Assembly: GCF_015356825.1 (NCBI RefSeq)
Contig: NZ_JAACYW010000035.1
Coordinates: 1 to 60,899, forward strand
Source: Catenulispora rubra
Lineage (GTDB): Bacteria; Actinomycetota; Actinomycetes; Streptomycetales; Catenulisporaceae
Direction of reading: 5' to 3'
DNA: 60,899 bases
Shown: piece after piece, positions 50,733 to 57,856 of the stretch
Layout of the letters: each line of letters opens with the position of its first letter
Numbering within the stretch: the first letter of the stretch is position 1
The notes under the pieces: model-generated
What the model saw: the letters and a program-made list of their open reading frames with translations, nothing else
Told to the model about the DNA's origin: nothing
Database searches by the model: none
Translations under genes and position numbers: made by a program

Positions 50733-51900
50733 CCTCGAATCGCGTAACCTCGAACTCGGCATCGTCGCGCACTCCCGCAAGGAGAACGAGCACCGGCTGC
50801 CCATCCATCCCGCGCACTTCGAGCGCATCGACGCCGACCTGCGGGCCCGCATCCACTTGGAGCAGGGCTACGGCGAGCACTTCGGCGTCCCGGACAGCCA
50901 GCTGGCCCCGTTCGTCGCCGCGATCCGGCCGCGGGCCGAGCTCGTGGCTTCGTGCGACGTCATACTGCTGGCCAAGCCGCTGCTCGAAGATGTCTCAGAG
51001 CTGCGCGAAGGCCAGATCCTGTGGGGCTGGCCGCACTGCGTGCAGGACACGAAGCTGACGCAGACGGCCATCGACCGGCGGCTGACGCTGATCGCGTTCG
51101 AGGCGATGAACCACTGGGGCGGCGACGGCTCGTTCAACCTGCACGTGTTCCACAAGAACAACGAGATGGCCGGGTACTCCTCGGTGCTGCACGCGATGCA
51201 GCTGCGGGGCTCGACCGGGGACTACGGCCGGCGGCTGCGCGCGGTCGTGATCGGCTTCGGCGCGACGGCGCGCGGCGCGGTGACGGCGCTGAACGCGCTC
51301 GGGGTCCACGATGTCGACGTCCTCACCGGCCGCGGCGTCACCGCGGTCGCCTCGCCGATCCACTCGGCGCGCATCGTCCAGTTCGACCACGACGACGCCG
51401 ACGACACCGACGACCCGCGCCGCAGCCACGCGCTCACCGAGAGCGGACGCCAGCCGCTCGCGGAGTTCCTGGCCGGCCACGACATCATCGTGAACTGCGT
51501 CCTGCAGGACACCGCCGCGCCGCTGACCTTCCTGATCGACGAGGACCTCCCGACGCTGACCCCCGGGACCCTGGTCATCGACGTGTCCTGCGACGAGGGC
51601 ATGGGCTTCAGCTGGGCGCGCCCGACGACGTTCACCGAGCCGATGTTCACCATCGGGGACGGCGTGCACTATTACGGCGTCGACCACAGCCCGTCCTATT
51701 TGTGGAACTCCGCGACCTGGGAGAACAGCGAGGCGGTGATTCCGTTCTTGCGTACGGTGCTCGACGGACCCGACGCCTGGGACGCCGACGAGACCATTCT
51801 GCGGGCGATCGAGATCCGGGACGGCAGGATCCAGAATCCGGCCATTCTGGCGTTCCAGCACCGGTCGGAAGAGTTCCCGCATCTGGCGCACGCCGTTTGA
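50725..51900 (+). CDS. N5-(carboxyethyl)ornithine synthase-like (AlaDH/PNT family)
   Basis: A 391-residue NAD(P)-linked enzyme. TTG 50725 is used because GAAGGGG lies four bases upstream and the gene overlaps the previous stop by eight bases. The N-terminal PNT-like domain has ENEHRLPIHPAHFERID and ILWGWPHC. The Rossmann domain has VVIGFGATARGAVTALNALG, and LVIDVSCDEGMGFSWA follows. This resembles the lactococcal ceo enzyme and alanine dehydrogenases, which reductively condense pyruvate with an amino acid. A 15-base duplication near the start encodes RNLES twice. Activity in this operon of glycan genes is unexplained. Confidence 0.82.
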   Translation: MRNLESRNLELGIVAHSRKENEHRLPIHPAHFERIDADLRARIHLEQGYGEHFGVPDSQLAPFVAAIRPRAELVASCDVILLAKPLLEDVSELREGQILWGWPHCVQDTKLTQTAIDRRLTLIAFEAMNHWGGDGSFNLHVFHKNNEMAGYSSVLHAMQLRGSTGDYGRRLRAVVIGFGATARGAVTALNALGVHDVDVLTGRGVTAVASPIHSARIVQFDHDDADDTDDPRRSHALTESGRQPLAEFLAGHDIIVNCVLQDTAAPLTFLIDEDLPTLTPGTLVIDVSCDEGMGFSWARPTTFTEPMFTIGDGVHYYGVDHSPSYLWNSATWENSEAVIPFLRTVLDGPDAWDADETILRAIEIRDGRIQNPAILAFQHRSEEFPHLAHAV

Positions 51901-51985
51901 CGATGCCTTTTGACGGTTTCGGCGCGAGTTTTTGGCGAACGGATCCGCGCGGGTTTCTGCTTCGGCGTTTTCGCGCCCGGATCTG

Positions 51986-51994
51986 TGCTACAGT
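51986..51994 (+). promoter_or_regulatory. Probable extended -10 promoter of the cold-shock gene
   Basis: TGCTACAGT, an extended -10 (TGN-TACAGT), about 165 bases upstream of the cold-shock start. The -35 region is weak. Confidence 0.35.
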
Positions 51995-52032
51995 GATCTT
52001 GTTGCAGTAGTGGTACCCATGAACTTAGTGCG

Positions 52033-52067
52033 CGCCTGATGCTTTGCGGCTCAGGCGTCTTTTGTTT
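52033..52067 (+). promoter_or_regulatory. Structured leader hairpin with T-run upstream of the cold-shock gene
   Basis: CGCCTGA and TCAGGCG (52033-52039, 52051-52057) form a seven-base stem with an 11-base loop, followed by TCTTTTGTTTT. A further palindrome CCGGAGGACCTCCGG lies at about 52070-52084. Both are in the long untranslated leader (52000-52158). It could act as an attenuator, an RNA thermosensor or an mRNA-stability element, as in other cold-shock leaders. It is too early to be the gene's terminator. Confidence 0.55.
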
Positions 52068-52158
52068 TACCGGAGGACCTCCGGTTGGGGACATTTCGGC
52101 GGCCGGGACTCCGCGCGGTGCGGAAATCCCTTCGTTCCCCACACAAGGAGGAAAAAGT

Positions 52159-52362
52159 ATGACTACCGGTACCGTGAAGTGGTTCAACGCGGAAAAGGGC
52201 TTCGGCTTCATCGAGCAGGACGGCGGCGGCCCGGACGTCTTCGCCCACTTCTCGAACATCGCCGCCGAGGGCTACCGCGAGCTGCAGGAAGGCCAGCGCG
52301 TGAGCTTCGAGGTCACGCAGGGCCAGAAGGGCCCGCAGGCCGCGAACATCGTTCCGGCGTAA
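52159..52362 (+). CDS. Cold-shock protein (CspA family)
   Basis: A 67-residue protein with the RNA-binding motifs [20 protein letters not shown] and DVFAHFSNI intact. GGAGG at 52147-52151 gives a strong ribosome binding site. It binds single-stranded RNA/DNA and melts structures in the cold. The long structured leader points to post-transcriptional control. A 19-base-pair terminator follows. It converges on rbpA. Confidence 0.95.
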   Translation: MTTGTVKWFNAEKGFGFIEQDGGGPDVFAHFSNIAAEGYRELQEGQRVSFEVTQGQKGPQAANIVPA

Positions 52363-52400
52363 TCGCGGAGCAGGACGCCCGGCATTCCGGATGATTCCTG

Positions 52401-52439
52401 AGTGCGGCCCGGTACCTGAATCAGGTACCGGGCCGCACT
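52401..52439. terminator. Bidirectional hairpin terminator
   Basis: A perfect 19-base-pair stem (AGTGCGGCCCGGTACCTGA) with a one-base centre, between the cold-shock gene and the converging rbpA gene. Confidence 0.85.
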
Positions 52440-52480
52440 TCGTGTTGGGCGCGTCGGGCGTGTCAGGCGGGTCGGGCTTG

Positions 52481-52813
52481 TCAGGCGGCCGCGCGGAGCT
52501 TCGTGAGCGCCTCGGCCAGGATGGCATCGGCGTCGGCGGGACTGCGCCGGTCGCGGACGTAGGCCAGATGGGACTTGAACGGACCGGTCGGCGCCAGCGC
52601 CGGGGGGTTGTCGGGGTCCAGGCCGGCAGGACGGTCGCAGGCGTTGCAGTCCCAGGTCGTGGGGACATCGGCGGTCGCGGCGAAGACCGGGCTCGTGGAA
52701 TGGCCGATCGCGCACCAGAAGGTCACCGCCACTCGCGTCGCCAACGGCCCTCGTTCGCTCTCGCCTCTGGGCCCTGCCCCGATTCTGCTCCCGCGAATTC
52801 CGCTGCGTCCCAT
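52481..52813 (-). CDS. rbpA: RNA polymerase-binding protein RbpA
   Basis: A 110-residue protein with the RbpA architecture: a basic N-terminal tail (MGRSGIRGSRIGAGPRG), then a zinc core with FWCAIGH (Cys-x3-His) and WDCNACDRPAG (Cys-x2-Cys), and the sigma-interacting C terminus (KSHLAYVRDRRSPADADAIL). RbpA binds the beta subunit and group 1/2 sigma factors and stabilises open complexes in actinobacteria. The canonical protein is 110-125 residues, so length fits. Whether this is the main copy or a second paralogue cannot be told from this window. Confidence 0.92.
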   Translation of the reverse strand: MGRSGIRGSRIGAGPRGESERGPLATRVAVTFWCAIGHSTSPVFAATADVPTTWDCNACDRPAGLDPDNPPALAPTGPFKSHLAYVRDRRSPADADAILAEALTKLRAAA

Positions 52814-53003
52814 GGTTTGGAGCCTCCTTAGCCGCGGCCGGCTCTGAGCTCAGCTGAGCGAGCCGTTCCGCTGAGACGAACAGTACGCCCCCACGGCACC
52901 GCTGGTCAGGAATCGAGTCGATCGTGATCGCATCGGCATGCCGAGCCCGCGACGAGCCGCCGGGCCGCCGGATCCCGCGGCCGCCGCAGAACCTCCAGGA
53001 GCA

Positions 53004-53447
53004 GTGTTGAGCACATCCGTCCTACCGCAGCACCCGCAGGCACGTGACTTCCCCATGCTCCCGAGCACGCCGCCGGACAGCCTGCGCATCACCATCCAGG
53101 ACACGCCGAAGGGCCCCGTCGTCGAGCTGACCGGCTACCTCGACCTGGCCACCACGCCGATGCTGAAGGCGGCCTGCACCGAGGTACTGCGCGGCTCCGC
53201 CGACCAGCGCATGGCCGCCGACCTGGAGCACGTGTCCTTCTGCGACTGCACGGGCCTGAACACGCTCCTGCACATCCACCGCCTGGCACAGAAGGGCGAC
53301 GGCTGGCTGCGGCTCTGCGGGGCCGGGGCGACGTTCCACAAGGTGCTGCGCATCACGGGCCTGGCGCCGATGTTGCGCTGTTACGCCAGCGCCGCCGACG
53401 CGTTCAACGATGTGGCCCCGAGTCGCCACGCTGGGTCCCGGCCGTAG
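53004..53447 (+). CDS. STAS-domain anti-sigma-factor antagonist
   Basis: A 147-residue protein. GTG 53004 (with AGGAG just upstream) or TTG 53007 is the likely start; an ATG at 52938 lacks a ribosome site. The STAS domain (about 25-125) reads LRITIQDTPKGPVVELTGYL, then MAADLEHVSFCDCTGLNTLL. In SpoIIAA-type antagonists this block is F-M-D-S-S-G-L; here it is FCDCTGL, so the phosphoacceptor Ser is Thr and the preceding Ser is Cys. It may still be phosphorylated on Thr. No anti-sigma kinase gene is adjacent. A hairpin terminator follows. Confidence 0.85.
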   Translation: MLSTSVLPQHPQARDFPMLPSTPPDSLRITIQDTPKGPVVELTGYLDLATTPMLKAACTEVLRGSADQRMAADLEHVSFCDCTGLNTLLHIHRLAQKGDGWLRLCGAGATFHKVLRITGLAPMLRCYASAADAFNDVAPSRHAGSRP

Positions 53448-53509
53448 TCTGACTTGTTCTAAGCGGCCAACCTGACCCTGCAAGAAGTCGAGAGCGGCCT
53501 CAGGGGAGC

Positions 53510-53570
53510 GTGAGGGCCCTCCGGCTGTCGGCCTGCGAGTCTGGTCGCCACCGAGCCGGAAGGCCCTCAC
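53510..53570. terminator. Bidirectional hairpin terminator
   Basis: A 17-base-pair stem with one mismatch (GTGAGGGCCCTCCGGCT pairing with AGCCGGAAGGCCCTCAC) and a 27-base loop between the STAS gene and the converging GH3 gene. Confidence 0.65.
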
Positions 53571-53591
53571 CTATTTCAGGACCGCACTAAC

Positions 53592-56500
53592 TCACTGCAC
53601 CACCGACCAAACGAACGTCGCGGTGCCGGAGACGCCCACGCTGTCCTTGGCCGTCACGGTCACGGTGTAGGTCCCCAGCGTGGTTCCGCTACCGGAGATG
53701 GTGCCGTTGTTGCTGATGGAGATGCCCGGGGGCAGTCCGGTTGCCGTGTAGCCGAGTGTCTGCGCGCTGTTCGAGTCCACGGCCTGCATGGCGAAGGACA
53801 CTCCCGCGCCCTTCGGGCTGCTGTAGCCGAAGGGGTTGACCACGCCGACTGTTTCGGCGCCCGGGACGCCGGAGTTCGGTGTCACGTTGGCGCTGACCGC
53901 GGTGTTCGCCGTCGACACCCCCGCGTAGGAGGCGCCTGCGGCGACCTGGCCGGTCAGTGTGTTGGCCAGCGAGGTGGAGCCGGTCAGCGGCAGGTTGTTC
54001 GACGCGTCCCCGACCCGGATGGCATACGTCCCGGCCTGCGCCTCCCACTGGTTGTCCGTACCGGACCAGGAGGCCAGGTTGTGGACCGTCAGCGGGAAGC
54101 TGACCTGCGCGCTCTGCCCCGGATTGAGCATGACGCGCTGGAACCCGGCCAGCTGGTTCGGCGGGTCCTGACTGGCTGCCGGATCGCCGACATACAGCTG
54201 CGCCACCTCAGCCCCTGCCACAGATCCGGTGTTGGTGACCGTCGCGGTCACGGTGGCCTGGCCGTTGGCGTTGAACCCGCCGACCGCCAAGTTGGAGAAG
54301 GCAAACCTGGTGTACGACAGGCCGAACCCGAACGGGAACGCCGGGGTGATGTTCTGCGACTGGTACCAGCGATACCCGATGTTCACACCCTCGCTGTAGA
54401 TCGGCCCGGTCGGCGTCCCCGGCCACTGCGCCGTGGTCTGCGCCGGAACCTGCGACAACGACGACGGGAACGTCACCGGCAACTTCCCAGACGGGTTCGC
54501 CTGGCCGAAGATCAGCGCCGCGACAGCCGCGCCGGTCTCGCCGCCGCCGTACCAGTTCTCGAAGACGCCGGCCACGTTGTTCAGCCATGGCATGACCACC
54601 GGCGAGCCGCTGTTGATCACCACGATGGTGTTCGGGTTCGCCGCAGCGACATCGTTGATCATCGTCTCGTCCGTAGCGGACAAGTTGAGCGTCTTCAGGT
54701 CGCTCTCCTCGCCCTCGGGCGCGTTGACGTAGATGATCGCGTCCGTCGCCGCCTGTGCCGCGGCCACGGCTTGCGGGATGTTCGTCGTCCCGTTGTCGTT
54801 GCCCTGCGTGTACGTGACCTTCACGTTCGGCCCGACCGCGTTCTGGATCCCGGTGATCGGCCAGATCGTGTTCGCGCTCGTCACGGTCCCGCTGCCGCCG
54901 CCGGCGATCTCGACGCCGGCGCCGCCGTCGGTGCCGATCACGGCGATGCTTTTCGCAGTGCTCGGATTCGGGTTCAGCGGCAGGATCCCGTTGTTCTTCA
55001 ACAGGACCGTGCCCTCTTCACCGAGTTGCAGCGCGGTCTGCTGGTGCGCTGCGGAGGTGACCGTGTTGGACAGGGAGCCGCTGGCCGGGTTGTCGAACAG
55101 CCCGAAGGCGAACGCCTGGGTCAGGATCCTGCTGACGGCCGCGTTCACCGCGTACTGGCTCAGCGTCCCAGCCTTGATGGCGTTGGCCAGGTCGGTCGGG
55201 ATCGAGCCGGGGAACGGCATCCCGATGTCCATGCCGCCGACCTCGGAGGCGACGTTGTTGTAGTCGCCGCCCCAGTCGGAGGTGATGTAGCCGCCGTAGT
55301 TCGCCGCGTTGTCGAGACCCTTGATCTGCATGTACGAGTTCTGACACGACGCGCTGCCGTTGACGACCGCGTAGGAGCACATGAACGAGGCCGGCGCGGA
55401 CTGCGCGATGGTCGACTCGAACGGAGCCAGGTACAGCTCCTGCAACGCCTGGTTGCTCACGGTCTCGTTGTTGCCGCCGTTCGGGTACGTCTCCTGGTCG
55501 TAGGCCGCGACGTGCTTCACCATGGCCTGAACGCCCTGGCTCTGCAAGCCCTTCACCTGCGCCGAGGTGATCTGCCCGGCCAGGAACGGGTCCTCGCCGT
55601 ACGTCTCATACGTCCGGCCCCAGCGTGGGTCGCGCACCATGTTCGTTGTCGGGCCGAGCGAGACGTTGACGCCCTTGCCCGCGAACTCGGCACCCATCGC
55701 GGTGCCCTCCTGCTGGATCAGCGCCGGGTCGAAGGTGGCCGCCGCGGACTCGCCGTCGGGATAGGCGGTGACCCCGCCGGTCCCGTCGCCGACACCGGTC
55801 GGGCCGTCCTGCATGTTCATCGGCGCGATGCACAGGTTGGGGATGCCGGCGACCTGGCCGATGTACGACGAGCCGCCGTCGCCGGAGAGCAGCGTGAACT
55901 CCTCGGACTGGTTCATCGTGTTCAGGATCTGCTGGACCCGCTGCGCGACCGGCGCGGTGGAGTTGACCCAGGGGCAGACGCCGTTGCCGCCGTTGCCGTT
56001 ACCGCCGGAGAGCGGGGGCACGTAGGTCAGACCGTAGACGTCGAACTCCAAGATCGAGTCGCCCCACTGTGTCGCGCGCTTCGTCGCGTTCACCCGGATG
56101 TAGCGGGCGGTCGCCGAGAATGTGAACGACTCGCTCCCGCCGGTCGCGGTGGTCGTGGAGTAGACCGTGTTCCAGTTCGCGTTGTCGGTCGACACCTGGA
56201 TCTGGAACGCCGAGGCGTAGGCGGCCTCCCAGGACAGCGCGGCGGCGCAGATCGAGGTCGGGGCACCGAGGTCGACTTCCAGCCACTGCGGGTCGCTGTA
56301 CGCGCTCTCCCAGCGGGTACCGGGGTCGCCGTCGGTGGCTGCGGCGGCGAGGTTGCCGGTGGCGGAGTACGTCGAGGAGGCCGTGGTCGGCTGGCCGAGG
56401 GCGAGGTCCTGGTAGCCGCAGTACTGCGTCGGACCACCGCCTCCGCCGCCGCCGTTCGAGCCCTGGGCGAAGGACAGGAAGTGCAGGTTCCAGCCGCCCG

Positions 56501-57617
56501 CGTCCTGCTTCACGGTCAGCGTCTGAGCGCCGGCCGCCAACGTGACGCTCGCGGTGACCGTCGTCCAGGTCTGATACCCGCCGGTGGCGGGAACGGCGAC
56601 CGCGCCGCTCAGATTGGCACCGGAGGAGTCAGCGATGTGCAGCGCGTCGCCGACCGCCGCCGGCGCGGACACCCGGAAGCTGACGGTGTAGATGCCGCTG
56701 GTGGCCACCTGAACCGTGTAGTTGAACCACTGTCCGGCGGTGGTCCAGCCCATGTCGTAGGCGCCGCCGGTTGGACTGGTGTCCTGGGTGTCGGCGGTGT
56801 TCTCCAGGTCGATGCCGTCAGTGCGGTAGCTGTTGGCAGTGCCATTGCCAGCCGCGGTGTTGTAGGCGACGCCCTGGCCGCCGGTGTCGTAGTTGGCGAC
56901 CTGAACGGTGCCGGGCACCGGCGCGGGCGTTCCGCCGAACGGCTTGTCGCCACCGCCGCCACCGCCACCACTGGAGGTGAGAGTGAATGACATGTTGTGG
57001 AAGTTGAAACCGTTCGAGTCCTGCTTCACCGTCAGCGTCTGGGTACCGGCCGGCAGAACCAGGCTGGCGGTGACGGTGGTCCAGGTCTCATAACCGCCGG
57101 TGTTGGGGACGGCGACGGAGCCGGTGAGGTTCGCGCCGGAGGAGTCGGCAATGTGCAACGCGTCAGTGAGCCCATACGGCGAGGACAGCCGGAAGGCGAC
57201 GCTGTAGGTACCGGCCGTGGCGACGTTGACCGTGTAGTTGAACCACTGCCCCGGCGTCGTCCAGCCAACGTCATAAGCACCACCGGCCGGGCTGGTGCCC
57301 ACTGTGTCGGCGGTGGTCTCCAAATCGATGCCGTCGGCGCGGTAGCTGTTGGCGGTGCCGTTTCCGGCGGCGGTGTTGTAGGCGACACCTTGCCCGCCGG
57401 TGTCATAGTTCGCAGCTTCGACCAGACCCGGCAAAGCCGCCGCCGTCCCACCGAACGGCGTCCCGGCAGCGGCATGCGCCTCGCTGGGCAAACCCGCCAG
57501 CGACGCGGCGAACAACGCGCCTGCCGCCAGCAGGGTACGGAAAACCGGCCGTGGCCTGGACGACCGTGGTCGACCGCGTGCGGGCGTGGACCAGCGCGCG
57601 GGTGTGAGGAGCCTCAT
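53592..57617 (-). CDS. Secreted multidomain GH3 glycoside hydrolase
   Basis: A 1,341-residue secreted enzyme. ATG 57617 has AAGGGA upstream and starts MRLLTPARWSTPARGRPRSS; the signal ends near HAAAG. Order: two tandem CBM6-like modules (about 55-210, 225-385; shared ANYDTGGQGVAYNTAAGNGT), a F5/8 type C domain (about 395-530; DGDPGTRWESAYSDPQWLEV), GH3 N domain (about 550-830) with the nucleophile in YITSDWGGDYNN (Asp781), GH3 C domain (about 860-1110), a Fn3-like domain (about 1140-1210) and a C-terminal He_PIG-type Ig domain (about 1240-1341). It should cleave plant or microbial beta-glucan or xylan oligosaccharides; the exact substrate is unknown. It has its own promoter at 57719-57747. 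Confidence 0.93.
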   Translation of the reverse strand: MRLLTPARWSTPARGRPRSSRPRPVFRTLLAAGALFAASLAGLPSEAHAAAGTPFGGTAAALPGLVEAANYDTGGQGVAYNTAAGNGTANSYRADGIDLETTADTVGTSPAGGAYDVGWTTPGQWFNYTVNVATAGTYSVAFRLSSPYGLTDALHIADSSGANLTGSVAVPNTGGYETWTTVTASLVLPAGTQTLTVKQDSNGFNFHNMSFTLTSSGGGGGGGDKPFGGTPAPVPGTVQVANYDTGGQGVAYNTAAGNGTANSYRTDGIDLENTADTQDTSPTGGAYDMGWTTAGQWFNYTVQVATSGIYTVSFRVSAPAAVGDALHIADSSGANLSGAVAVPATGGYQTWTTVTASVTLAAGAQTLTVKQDAGGWNLHFLSFAQGSNGGGGGGGPTQYCGYQDLALGQPTTASSTYSATGNLAAAATDGDPGTRWESAYSDPQWLEVDLGAPTSICAAALSWEAAYASAFQIQVSTDNANWNTVYSTTTATGGSESFTFSATARYIRVNATKRATQWGDSILEFDVYGLTYVPPLSGGNGNGGNGVCPWVNSTAPVAQRVQQILNTMNQSEEFTLLSGDGGSSYIGQVAGIPNLCIAPMNMQDGPTGVGDGTGGVTAYPDGESAAATFDPALIQQEGTAMGAEFAGKGVNVSLGPTTNMVRDPRWGRTYETYGEDPFLAGQITSAQVKGLQSQGVQAMVKHVAAYDQETYPNGGNNETVSNQALQELYLAPFESTIAQSAPASFMCSYAVVNGSASCQNSYMQIKGLDNAANYGGYITSDWGGDYNNVASEVGGMDIGMPFPGSIPTDLANAIKAGTLSQYAVNAAVSRILTQAFAFGLFDNPASGSLSNTVTSAAHQQTALQLGEEGTVLLKNNGILPLNPNPSTAKSIAVIGTDGGAGVEIAGGGSGTVTSANTIWPITGIQNAVGPNVKVTYTQGNDNGTTNIPQAVAAAQAATDAIIYVNAPEGEESDLKTLNLSATDETMINDVAAANPNTIVVINSGSPVVMPWLNNVAGVFENWYGGGETGAAVAALIFGQANPSGKLPVTFPSSLSQVPAQTTAQWPGTPTGPIYSEGVNIGYRWYQSQNITPAFPFGFGLSYTRFAFSNLAVGGFNANGQATVTATVTNTGSVAGAEVAQLYVGDPAASQDPPNQLAGFQRVMLNPGQSAQVSFPLTVHNLASWSGTDNQWEAQAGTYAIRVGDASNNLPLTGSTSLANTLTGQVAAGASYAGVSTANTAVSANVTPNSGVPGAETVGVVNPFGYSSPKGAGVSFAMQAVDSNSAQTLGYTATGLPPGISISNNGTISGSGTTLGTYTVTVTAKDSVGVSGTATFVWSVVQ
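56480..57440. repeat. Internal duplication encoding two CBM6-like modules
   Basis: Two related blocks about 530 bases apart (roughly 57010-57440 and 56480-56900) encode nearly the same module, including the GGQGVAYNTAAGNGTANSYR stretch in both. Confidence 0.7.
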
Positions 57618-57718
57618 TGCTGTCCCTTCAGTCCCGGAAGATCCCACAGATGGCAGCAGCCATCGGCTGGTGCGTTATCCGTGCGACGTAATCAGGGAGG
57701 GCGCCCTCGTTCGGCTTG

Positions 57719-57747
57719 AATATTGCGCGCGGGTTAACCACTGTCAA
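57719..57747 (-). promoter_or_regulatory. Promoter of the GH3 gene with embedded palindrome
   Basis: On the minus strand TTGACA, a 17-base spacer and AATATT form a near-consensus housekeeping promoter about 100 bases upstream of the GH3 start. The palindrome GGTTAACC (57732-57739) lies inside the spacer, where a bound repressor would block RNA polymerase. Confidence 0.65.
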
Positions 57748-57771
57748 TGAAGAACCGGTTCCGGAACCGAT

Positions 57772-57801
57772 CCCGGAACCGGATCCGTTACCGGTTCCGG
57801 G
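57772..57801. repeat. Hairpin and repeated CCGGAACC units upstream of the GH3 promoter
   Basis: CCCGGAACCGG-N8-CCGGTTCCGGG, a perfect 11-base inverted repeat. It is preceded by the palindrome GAACCGGTTC (57751-57760) and another CCGGAACC unit. It may be a second terminator of the nuclease gene or a regulator site for GH3. Confidence 0.55.
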
Positions 57802-57816
57802 CGATCTCGACATCTC

Positions 57817-57844
57817 GGTGAGGCGGGCGGCGGCCCGCCTCACC
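57817..57844 (-). terminator. Terminator of the nuclease gene
   Basis: A perfect 12-base-pair stem (GGTGAGGCGGGC) with a four-base GGCG loop, 12 bases after the nuclease stop codon. Confidence 0.75.
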
Positions 57845-57856
57845 CCCGGCGTCGGC

